Assembly (NCBI GenBank): GCA_041621405.1
Contig: JBFKAV010000040.1
Location: 1 to 23,051, forward strand
Direction: 5' to 3'
Source: JBFKAV01 sp041621405
GTDB taxonomy: Bacteria > Pseudomonadota > Alphaproteobacteria > Rhodobacterales > Rhodobacteraceae
DNA: 23,051 nucleotides
Part shown: positions 16,921 through 23,051 of the stretch, piece by piece
How positions within the stretch are numbered: the stretch's first letter is position 1
Layout of the letters: the number at the start of each line of letters is the position of its first letter
The notes under the pieces: generated by a model
Told to the model about the DNA's origin: nothing
The model's database searches: none
Seen by the model: the letters and a program-made list of their open reading frames with translations, nothing else
Position numbers and translations under genes: made by a program

Positions 16921-17346
16921 ATGGCGGATCCACGCGCGCTGATCGGCTCGTGGCGGATGGTCTCCTGGACACGCAGGGCGCTCGCGACCGGCGCGGTCAC
17001 CGACGCGCTCGGGCCCGATCCTATCGGCTACATCGCCTACCACGCTGACGGCCGGATGATGGCCTCGGTGTTCGGGCGCGAGCGACCGCGCGCCAACGGC
17101 GGCACCTGGACCGAGGCCGAGAAGGCGCGGCTCCACGACACGATGCTGGCCTATGTGGCCTCCTACACGCTCGAAGAGGACCGGGTCGTGCATCACGTCG
17201 AAGCCGCCTGGAACCCCAACTGGGAGATTGACCTGTCGCGCCCGTTCGAGCTCGAGGGCGACCGCCTGGTGATCAGCGGCGCGCCCGGCACCGACCCCGC
17301 CACCGGCGAGGAAGTGGTCTACCGGATGGAGTTCCGCAAGGTCTGA
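16921..17346 (+). CDS. Lipocalin-like domain protein
   Basis: A 141-residue cytoplasmic protein matching the lipocalin-like family (Lipocalin_5 type): LIGSWRMVSW at the start, then LGPDPIGYIAYHADGRMMASVFGR, a central helix (EAEKARLHDTMLAYVASYTL), and HHVEAAWNPNWEID followed by ELEGDRLVIS. These are signatures of a small beta barrel; ligand and role are not known for most members. There is no signal peptide. ATG 16921 was chosen because GGAGGG lies about 6 nt upstream; a GTG at 16891 would add 10 residues without a better site. It stands alone after the tandem small genes and converges with infB. Confidence 0.82.
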   Translation: MADPRALIGSWRMVSWTRRALATGAVTDALGPDPIGYIAYHADGRMMASVFGRERPRANGGTWTEAEKARLHDTMLAYVASYTLEEDRVVHHVEAAWNPNWEIDLSRPFELEGDRLVISGAPGTDPATGEEVVYRMEFRKV

Positions 17347-17374
17347 GCTGCCGCGCACGCCCCCGAACATGAAT

Positions 17375-17392
17375 CCGCCGCCCGGGCGGCGG
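17375..17392. terminator. GC palindrome between convergent lipocalin-like gene and infB
   Basis: CCGCCGCCCGGGCGGCGG is a perfect 18-bp palindrome in the 80-bp gap between two converging genes; it folds as a 7-bp stem with a CCGG loop. The position fits a bidirectional terminator, but no T-run follows on either strand. Confidence 0.35.
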
Positions 17393-17426
17393 GGCGGCGG
17401 CTCGCATTCGGCGATCGGGCCGGCGA

Positions 17427-19946
17427 TCAGGCCAGCGTGCGCTCGACCGTCTCGCGCTCGAAGATCTCGATCACATCGCCCTGGCGGATGTCGTCGTAGT
17501 TCTCGAACGCCATGCCGCATTCCTGGCCCGACTGAACCTCCGGCACCTCGTCCTTGAAGCGCTTGAGCGTCTTCAGCGTGCCCTCGTGGATCACCACGTT
17601 GTCGCGCAGGAGCCGCACGCCCGCCGACCGCCGCGCCACGCCCTCGGTCACAAGGCAGCCCGCGACCTTGCCGACGCCGGAGACCTTGAAGACTTCCTTG
17701 ATCTCCGCATAGCCGATGAATTTCTCGCGCACCTCGTCCTTCAGAAGGCCCGAGGCCGCGGCCTTGATGTCGTCGACCAGGTCGTAGATCACGCTGTAGT
17801 AGCGGATCTCCACGCCCTTCTGGTTGGCCGAGGTCCGTGCCGAGGCATTGGCGCGCACGTTGAAGCCGATGACCGGCGCGTTCGAAGCTTCGGCGAGGCC
17901 GATGTCGGTCTCGGTGATCGCGCCGACGCCATAGTGCAGCACGCGCACCCGCACCTCCTCGTTGCCGACCTTCTCGAGCGCCTGCACGATAGCCTCGGCC
18001 GAGCCCTGCACGTCGGCCTTCACCAGCACCGGAAGCTCGGCCACGTCCTGGTCGGCCTTGGCCTTGGCCATCAGCTGCTCGAGCGTCGCCGCCGCGCCGG
18101 CCGCGGCGCGCTTGTCCTTCGCCGCCTGCTCGCGGTAGTCGGCGATCTCGCGCGCCTGCGCCTCGGTCTCGACCACGTTCAGGACGTCGCCGGCCTCGGG
18201 CGTGCCATTGAGGCCGAGCACCTCCACCGGCACCGACGGGCCGGCTTCGTCGATCTTCTCGCCCTTGTCGTTGACCAGCGCCCGGACCTTGCCCCACTTC
18301 TCGCCAACGACGAAGATGTCGCCCTGCTTCAGCGTGCCGTTCTGCACCAGGACGGTCGCCACCGGGCCGCGGCCCACGTCGAGCTGCGCCTCGATCACCG
18401 CGCCCGAGGCCGCGCGCTTCGGGTTCGCCTTCAGTTCCAGCACTTCCGCCTGCAGCGCGATCGCCTCCAGCAGGTCATCGAGCCCATCGCCGGTCACGGC
18501 GGAAACCTCGACGTCCTGGACGTCGCCCGACATCTTTTCCACCACGACTTCGTGCTGCAAGAGGTCGGTGCGCACCTTCTGCGGATTGGCCGACGGCTTG
18601 TCGATCTTGTTGATCGCCACGATCATCGGCACCTTGGCGGCCTTGGCGTGGTTGATCGCCTCCACCGTCTGCGGCATCACCGCGTCGTCGGCGGCCACCA
18701 CCAGCACCACGATGTCGGTCACCTGCGCGCCGCGGGCGCGCATCGAGGTGAAGGCGGCGTGGCCCGGCGTGTCGAGGAAGGTCAGCACCGCCCCCGACTC
18801 GGTCGTCACCTGGTACGCGCCGATATGCTGGGTGATGCCGCCGGCTTCCCCGGCCACCACGTTCGCCTTGCGGATCGCGTCGAGAAGCGACGTCTTGCCG
18901 TGGTCGACATGGCCCATGATCGTGATCACCGGCGGCCGCGGTGCGAGGTCCTCAGCCTTGTCCTTCACCATGTCGATCACCTGCTCCACGTCGGCGTCCG
19001 ACACGCGCACGGTCTTGTGGCCGAACTCCTCGATGATGAGCTCGGCAGTGTCGGCGTCGATGGGCTGGTTCATCGTGACCATCATGCCCATGTTCATCAG
19101 CGCCTTGACCACGTCGGCGGCGCGCTCGGCCATGCGGTTGGCCAGTTCCTGCACGACGATCGTCTCGGGAAGCTGCACCTCGCGGCTCTGCTTCTCGGCG
19201 CGTCCGCCCATGCCCAGCGCCTTCTGGCGCGCGCGCTCCTGCTTGCGCTTCATCGCGGCCAGCGAGCGCTGCCGCCCGCCCTCGCCGCCAAGCGCCTCGT
19301 TGAGCGTCAGCTTGCCGGCCCGGCGGCCGCCCTCGTCGCGGCCCTTGCCGCGCCCGTCGCGATCGCCGCGCTTGTCGTCGCGGTCGCGGTCCACCTTGCG
19401 CGGGCCGGGCGTGGGTTTCGAGGTGCCGCGCTGCGCCGGCGCTTCGGCCGGCGCCGACGGTGCAGCGGCGGCGGGCGTCTTGCGCTCTTCGCCGCGGCGC
19501 GTGCGCTCCTCGGCCTCGCGGGCCTTGCGCTGGTCTTCCTCGGCCTTCGCCTTCAGCGCCTCTTCGCGCTCGCGGTCCTCGCGTTCCTTGGCTTCGGCCT
19601 CGGCCCGGCGGCGCTCGCGCTCTTCCTCGCGGGCCTTTTCCTCGGCCTCGCGCTGGGCCTCTTCATCGGCCTCGCGCGCCTTGGCGGCCTGCAACGCCTT
19701 CAGGCGCCGATCCATCTCGGCATCGGAGATCCCGGCCGGGCGCTTCGAGGCGTCGCCGCCCGCCACCGCAGCCGGTTTCGCCCCGCCGGCGGCCGGCGCC
19801 GCGCCGGGCTTCGGCACGACCACGCGCTTGCGCTTGGTCTCGACCACGACGTTCTTGGTCCGGCCGTGGCTGAAGCTCTGCTTCACCTGACCCGACCGAA
19901 CCCCGCTGCCGAGGCCGAGAGGCTTTTTGCCGTCCGTATCGCTCAT
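17427..19946 (-). CDS. infB: Translation initiation factor IF-2
   Basis: An 839-residue GTPase that brings initiator tRNA to the 30S subunit and promotes subunit joining. The N-terminus carries the alphaproteobacterial IF-2 start (LGSGVRSGQVKQSFSHGRTK), then a highly charged Glu/Lys/Arg-rich coiled segment (about 80-155) and a basic linker to about 250. The GTPase domain has G1 GHVDHGKT (345-352), G3 DTPGHAAF (392-399) and G4 NKID (446-449), followed by the beta-barrel and C-terminal tRNA-binding domains ending with GQECGMAFENYDDI. ATG 19946 overlaps the TGA of the upstream RNA-binding-protein gene (ATGA), so translation is coupled. It is the last gene of the rimP-nusA-ylxR-infB operon in this window. 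The long open frame on the opposite strand is a shadow. Confidence 0.98.
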   Translation of the reverse strand: MSDTDGKKPLGLGSGVRSGQVKQSFSHGRTKNVVVETKRKRVVVPKPGAAPAAGGAKPAAVAGGDASKRPAGISDAEMDRRLKALQAAKAREADEEAQREAEEKAREEERERRRAEAEAKEREDREREEALKAKAEEDQRKAREAEERTRRGEERKTPAAAAPSAPAEAPAQRGTSKPTPGPRKVDRDRDDKRGDRDGRGKGRDEGGRRAGKLTLNEALGGEGGRQRSLAAMKRKQERARQKALGMGGRAEKQSREVQLPETIVVQELANRMAERAADVVKALMNMGMMVTMNQPIDADTAELIIEEFGHKTVRVSDADVEQVIDMVKDKAEDLAPRPPVITIMGHVDHGKTSLLDAIRKANVVAGEAGGITQHIGAYQVTTESGAVLTFLDTPGHAAFTSMRARGAQVTDIVVLVVAADDAVMPQTVEAINHAKAAKVPMIVAINKIDKPSANPQKVRTDLLQHEVVVEKMSGDVQDVEVSAVTGDGLDDLLEAIALQAEVLELKANPKRAASGAVIEAQLDVGRGPVATVLVQNGTLKQGDIFVVGEKWGKVRALVNDKGEKIDEAGPSVPVEVLGLNGTPEAGDVLNVVETEAQAREIADYREQAAKDKRAAAGAAATLEQLMAKAKADQDVAELPVLVKADVQGSAEAIVQALEKVGNEEVRVRVLHYGVGAITETDIGLAEASNAPVIGFNVRANASARTSANQKGVEIRYYSVIYDLVDDIKAAASGLLKDEVREKFIGYAEIKEVFKVSGVGKVAGCLVTEGVARRSAGVRLLRDNVVIHEGTLKTLKRFKDEVPEVQSGQECGMAFENYDDIRQGDVIEIFERETVERTLA

Positions 19947-20578
19947 CGCGTTCTTCTAATCCTTTCGCGGGGCGCCTTCGCCCCACCCGATCCACGCAGG
20001 CCAGAAAGCCGCGCTGCTTCCTCTACAACACGCGTCGTAAGGCCGCCAGCCGCAAGCGCGGCGTGTATGGCATAGTCGCGCCCGAATGCCAAACCGATTT
20101 CCGAGGCGGTCAGGCAGCCGATGAAGCTGCCCTTGCCCGGGGGCGAGTGCAGCTTGTCCTTGCCGCGGCCGGAGCCGTCGGAAGCCTGGATCAGGACCTG
20201 GGCCTCGCCCTTGGCGAGCCAGTCCTTCACCTTCTCGAACCCGGTCACCGCGCGGCCGGCCTTCCTGTCGAGCGAAATAAGCTCGACGATCCGCCTTGCC
20301 AAGCCCGCCTCGACCTCGCCGATCAGGCCCTCCGGCACGGTCACCGGCTGTTTTGCGGAGCGGGCGAAGAGGTTCTTCTTGACCGCAGCCTCCAGCGCCG
20401 ACCGTTCGGCCGAGACCCAGATCCCGCGCCCGGGCAGCCGGCCCAGGAGATCGGGCACGACCCGGCCGTCGGGCGCGACCACGAAGCGGAGAAGCCCGGC
20501 CTTCGGCTGGCTCTCGCCCGTGGCGATGCAGCGCCGCTCGGGCGCCTCCCGCGCCTTCTCCTGGCCGCCGCGCGTCAC
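19943..20578 (-). CDS. YlxR-family RNA-binding protein with L7Ae-like C-terminal half
   Basis: A 211-residue protein with two parts. The N-terminal YlxR (DUF448) domain shows ERRCIATGESQPKAGLLRF, then VVPDLLGRLPGRGIWVS, the signature of this nusA-linked RNA-binding family. The C-terminal half (LISLDRKAGRAVTGFEKV, then a GEAQVLIQASD strand) resembles the YlxQ/L7Ae ribosomal-protein-like fold, which in other bacteria is a separate gene at the same place. The role is presumably in RNA binding linked to transcription-translation. I chose GTG 20578, 25 bp after the nusA stop with GGGGAT about 8 nt upstream. A longer frame to 20689 would overlap nusA by 86 bp and adds a low-quality Arg/Pro-rich leader. 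Its TGA overlaps the infB ATG. Confidence 0.88.
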   Translation of the reverse strand: MTRGGQEKAREAPERRCIATGESQPKAGLLRFVVAPDGRVVPDLLGRLPGRGIWVSAERSALEAAVKKNLFARSAKQPVTVPEGLIGEVEAGLARRIVELISLDRKAGRAVTGFEKVKDWLAKGEAQVLIQASDGSGRGKDKLHSPPGKGSFIGCLTASEIGLAFGRDYAIHAALAAGGLTTRVVEEAARLSGLRGSGGAKAPRERIRRTR

Positions 20579-20603
20579 GCGCCCGATCCCCGGAGCCTGG
20601 GAC

Positions 20604-22235
20604 TCAGGCCCCGGCCTCCTCTGCCTGAGCGCCCTCGGTTGCCCCCTCGGCGTCCGCCTCCTGCTCGGCCACCAGGTCGGCAGGGTCAACCCAGCCCAGC
20701 ATCACCCGGGCGGTCATCACCATGTTCTGCGCCTCCTCCAGGCTCACGTCGAACGGCTCAAGAATGCCGTCGTCCTTCACCCGCTCGCCGTCCACCGTGG
20801 TCCAGCCGCCGGCGATCTCCCAGTCGGCGAGGGTGGCGAAGTCCTCCAGCGTCTTCACGCCGTCTTTCGCGAGCGCCTCGATCATCTGCGGCGTCAGCCC
20901 CTCGAAGGCGATCAGGCTGTCTTCGGCGCCAAGCGCGCGGGCGGCCTCCAGCGCCTTGCGGTTCTGCTCCTCGATATGGTCGCGGGCACGGGCCTGAAGC
21001 TCGTTCGCGGTGTCCTCGTCGACGCCCTCGATGGTCAGAAGCTCATCGAGATCGACATAGGCCACCTCCTCGAGCGAGGTGAAGCCCTCGGAGACCAGGA
21101 GCTGGGCGAAGAACTCGTCGAGGTCCAGCGTGTCCATGAACAGCTTGGTGCGCTCGGCGAACTCGGCCTGGCGGCGCTGGCTCTCCTCCTCCTCGGTCAT
21201 GATGTCGATGTCGAGCCCGGTGAGCTGGCTCGCCAGCCGCACGTTCTGGCCGCGCCGTCCGATCGCCAGCGACAGCTGCTCGTCGGGCACGACGACCTCG
21301 ATCTTGCCGGCCTCCTCGTCGATCACGACCTTCGAGACTTCGGCCGGCTGCAGCGCGTTGACCAGAAACGTCGCCTGGTCCTCGTTCCACGGGATGATGT
21401 CGATCTTCTCGCCCTGCAGCTCGTTCACCACCGCCTGCACGCGGGAGCCCCGCATGCCGACGCAGGCGCCGACCGGGTCGATCGAGTTGTCGTAGGAGAT
21501 CACCGCGATCTTCGCCCGGCTGCCCGGGTCGCGGGCCACCGCCTTTATCTCGATGATGCCGTCGTAGATCTCCGGCACCTCCATCTTGAAGAGCTCCGCC
21601 ATGAACCGCGGATCGGTGCGCGAGAGGAACACCTGCGGCCCCCGCGCCTCGCGGCGCACGTCCTTGATGTAGCAGCGGATGCGGTCGCCGTTCCTGTAGC
21701 TCTCGCGGCCGATCTTGTCGTTGCGGCGCAGGATGCCCTCGCCGCGGCCGATGTCGACGACGATGTTGCCGTACTCCTCGCGCTTGACGACGCCGTTGAT
21801 GATCTGGCCGGCGCGGTCCTTGAACTCCTCGAACTGCCGGTCGCGCTCGGCCTCGCGCACCTTCTGCAGGATCACCTGCTTGGCCGACTGCGCGGCGATC
21901 CGGCCCATGTCGACCGGCGGCACCTCGTCGACGATCGTGTCGCCGACCTTGGGATCGGCGAGGTACTGCTTGGCCTGCTCCACTGTCAGCTCGGCCTGGT
22001 AGTTTTCCACCGCGTCGTCCTCGACCACGGTGCGCACCCGGGTGAAGGTCGCCCGCCCGGTCTTGCGGTCGATCTTGACGCGGATGTCCATCTCGGCGCC
22101 GTAACGGCTCTTCGCGGCGCGGGCGAGACTCTCCTCCATCGCCTCGATCACCAGGACCGGGTCGATCATCTTCTCCCGGGCAACCGCCTCGGCGGTCTGC
22201 AGAAGCTCAAGCTGGTTGGCAGAGGTAATCGCCAT
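20604..22235 (-). CDS. nusA: Transcription termination/antitermination factor NusA
   Basis: A 543-residue RNA polymerase-binding factor that affects pausing, intrinsic termination and antitermination. The N-terminal domain (1-130) is followed by an S1 domain (about 142-195, IINGVVKREEYGNIVVDIG), KH1 with GMRG at 260-263, KH2 with GRRG at 326-329 and IGRRGQNVRLASQLTG, then two C-terminal helical repeats (VSEGFTSLEEVAYVDLDEL and EGLTPQMIEALAKDGVKTLEDF) and an acidic Ala/Glu tail. ATG 22235 has AAGGAG 6 nt upstream, inside the end of rimP; the gap to the rimP stop is 3 bp, so the genes are tightly linked. NusA may act on the terminator in this operon's own leader (inference; the E. coli operon is autoregulated by NusA). 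Confidence 0.98.
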   Translation of the reverse strand: MAITSANQLELLQTAEAVAREKMIDPVLVIEAMEESLARAAKSRYGAEMDIRVKIDRKTGRATFTRVRTVVEDDAVENYQAELTVEQAKQYLADPKVGDTIVDEVPPVDMGRIAAQSAKQVILQKVREAERDRQFEEFKDRAGQIINGVVKREEYGNIVVDIGRGEGILRRNDKIGRESYRNGDRIRCYIKDVRREARGPQVFLSRTDPRFMAELFKMEVPEIYDGIIEIKAVARDPGSRAKIAVISYDNSIDPVGACVGMRGSRVQAVVNELQGEKIDIIPWNEDQATFLVNALQPAEVSKVVIDEEAGKIEVVVPDEQLSLAIGRRGQNVRLASQLTGLDIDIMTEEEESQRRQAEFAERTKLFMDTLDLDEFFAQLLVSEGFTSLEEVAYVDLDELLTIEGVDEDTANELQARARDHIEEQNRKALEAARALGAEDSLIAFEGLTPQMIEALAKDGVKTLEDFATLADWEIAGGWTTVDGERVKDDGILEPFDVSLEEAQNMVMTARVMLGWVDPADLVAEQEADAEGATEGAQAEEAGA

Positions 22236-22238
22236 GTC

Positions 22239-22835
22239 TCACTCCTTGTCCTCCGCCTCGTCGGCGGCAAGCTCTTCTTCAATTGCATCGAACCGGGCCG
22301 CGTCGATCTGGCCGGCGTCTTTCTTCTGGCGCAGCGCTTCCCGAATCAGGTCGTCGGTCAGCACCAGCTTGGCGTCGGTGAGCCAGTCGAACTTCAACCC
22401 GATGGTCACGGGCGCGCCCTGGTCCTCGATCTCGATCAGCACCTCGTCGCCCTCGGTGCCCGAAAGCCGACCCTTGAACCGCCGCCGGCCGTCGATCTGC
22501 TCGGCGGTCTCGAGCTTGGCCTCGAACCCCGCCCAGGCGTCGAAATCCTTGAGCCGCGTTAGCGGCCGGTCGATGCCGGGCGACGAGACCTCGAGCGTAT
22601 AGGCATCCTCGAGCGGATCCTCGACGTCGAGCACGGCCGAGACCGCGGTCGAGATCTCGGCGCAGTCGTCCACCTCGATCCCACCCTCGGGGCGGTCGGC
22701 CATGATCTGCACCGTCTTGCGCTGCCCGCCCATCAGCCTGACGCGCACCAGCTCAAATCCCATGCCGGCGATCGTGGGTTCCACGATCTCCGCAAGGCGC
22801 CGGTCGATGGCGGCTTTGGCGACGAGGTCGGTCAA
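22239..22835 (-). CDS. rimP: Ribosome maturation factor RimP
   Basis: A 198-residue factor needed for 30S subunit maturation. The N-terminal domain contains IDRRLAEIVEPTIAGMGFEL and the family motif LEVSSPGIDRPL (about 82-93). The C-terminal SH3-like part includes LKFDWLTDAKLVL, and the protein ends in an acidic tail. No ATG or GTG is suitable: the frame continues upstream through a terminator hairpin, which cannot be coding in practice. A TTG at 22835 (giving MTDLVAKAAIDRRL, the normal beginning in this group) has GGA 6 nt upstream and is my choice. A start at the ATG encoding MGFEL would delete conserved sequence. The TTG suggests modest initiation of the first gene in the operon. nusA follows after 3 bp. 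Confidence 0.93.
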   Translation of the reverse strand: MTDLVAKAAIDRRLAEIVEPTIAGMGFELVRVRLMGGQRKTVQIMADRPEGGIEVDDCAEISTAVSAVLDVEDPLEDAYTLEVSSPGIDRPLTRLKDFDAWAGFEAKLETAEQIDGRRRFKGRLSGTEGDEVLIEIEDQGAPVTIGLKFDWLTDAKLVLTDDLIREALRQKKDAGQIDAARFDAIEEELAADEAEDKE

Positions 22836-22844
22836 GGTGCGTCC

Positions 22845-22875
22845 AAAACAAAAACGCGGGCCAGAGCGGCCCGCG
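22845..22875 (-). terminator. Intrinsic terminator in the rimP leader
   Basis: Read on the minus strand, the arms CGCGGGCC (22868-22875) and GGCCCGCG (22855-22862) form a perfect 8-bp stem with a 5-nt loop, followed at once by TTTTTGTTTT (22854-22845). It is the best intrinsic terminator in the window. It ends 9 nt before the rimP start codon, so any operon transcript from an upstream promoter must read through it. Confidence 0.85.
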
Positions 22876-22929
22876 ATGGTCTGCCGGTGGAGCCTCGGGG
22901 GTGGAAGCCGAAGCGCCGCTGTTGAGGCG

Positions 22930-22958
22930 CATATACGCGCCGAAGGGCGAGACTGCAA
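22930..22958 (-). promoter_or_regulatory. sigma-70 promoter of the rimP-nusA-ylxR-infB operon
   Basis: On the minus strand TTGCAG (22953-22958) and TATATG (22930-22935) are separated by exactly 17 bp, with GCGC around the -10 making it stand out. Transcription would begin near 22923, giving a leader of roughly 88 nt that contains the terminator hairpin. Confidence 0.5.
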
Positions 22959-22980
22959 GGGGGGACTCAGGCGGCGCGGT

Positions 22981-23051
22981 TCAGAACCCGAACGCCTCCG
23001 CCCGCCGCGCCACGGTGTTCGTGGTCCGGACCAGCTCGGCGCTGATTCCGG
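22981..23051 (-). CDS. 3' end of an unidentified gene (partial)
   Basis: A minus-strand frame enters from the right edge and reads GISAELVRTTNTVARRAEAF, then GF and a TGA at 22981-22983; the first complete codon in the window ends at 23049. The residue mix is protein-like and helical. Too little is present to name a family. It ends just upstream of the rimP operon promoter, and the terminator at 22845-22875 could serve it as well. Confidence 0.45.
   Translation of the reverse strand, partial: GISAELVRTTNTVARRAEAFGF

Noticed and set aside
17586..20075. 829-codon open frame antisense to infB
   Set aside because: Same shadow effect; IF-2 is intact on the minus strand and the antisense product has no recognisable domain.
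20579..20689. Longer YlxR frame overlapping nusA
   Set aside because: The added residues are Arg/Pro-rich without family similarity; GTG 20578 has a better position and binding site.
20121..22562. 813-codon open frame antisense to ylxR-nusA-rimP
   Set aside because: It crosses three genuine genes on the other strand, all with family motifs, and has no features of its own.
22836..22958. Extension of the rimP frame by 41 codons upstream
   Set aside because: It would encode the terminator hairpin and a low-quality sequence; homologous proteins begin at the TTG-encoded residue.

Overview
The window looks like chromosome from a high-GC alphaproteobacterium, most likely Rhodobacteraceae (inference). 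The reasons are the very GC-rich codon use in the right three quarters, the housekeeping proteins (SecA, ArgJ, IF-2, NusA, RimP, RadC), and clusters of a type I associate with that family: secA diverging from parvulin-argJ-mutT, and rimP-nusA-ylxR-infB. No species can be named from this sequence alone.

Left part (1-5930), accessory in character. Base composition is clearly less GC-rich here; the first 60 bases are about 53% GC, against about 75% for 7501-7560 inside radC. It holds the 3' end of an unidentified gene, about 1.4 kb with one long unrecognised open frame, and a three-gene membrane glycosylation set: a GtrB/DPM1-like GT2 polyprenyl-phosphate glycosyltransferase (+), and on the opposite strand a YbhN/PF03706-type membrane protein translationally coupled to a GT-C-like integral membrane glycosyltransferase. 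The two transcripts converge and the coding ends overlap by 119 bp. A gene-free stretch of about 670 bp then leads to the 3' end of tRNA-Leu(CAG), which marks the change to core-type sequence and may be an island boundary.

Middle part (6016-16323), core. It contains an NDUFA9-type NAD(P)-binding protein and RadC (+), with a near-CtrA site before radC. Convergent to these on the minus strand is the order secA, then an exported protein of unknown function, then a substrate-binding/OmpA protein. Diverging from secA is the plus-strand series parvulin, argJ, mutT with gaps of 22 and 1 bp. ArgJ carries an unusual Lys/Ala-rich N-terminal tail.

Right part (16324-23051). Two short paralogous proteins (47 and 57 aa, about 67% identical over their shared core) lie in tandem after mutT behind an AT-rich inverted repeat, followed by a lipocalin-like protein. 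Converging on these is the minus-strand translation/transcription operon rimP-nusA-ylxR-infB, very tightly packed. A strong intrinsic terminator lies 9 nt before the rimP start codon and downstream of a good sigma-70-type promoter, so the operon appears to have a leader with a built-in terminator. The last 71 bases are the 3' end of another minus-strand gene.

The most interesting items are the tandem small-protein pair, the rimP leader terminator, the ArgJ tail, the near-CtrA site upstream of radC, and the tRNA-Leu/composition boundary next to the glycosylation cassette. I saw no CRISPR array, no intact insertion sequence and no rRNA.
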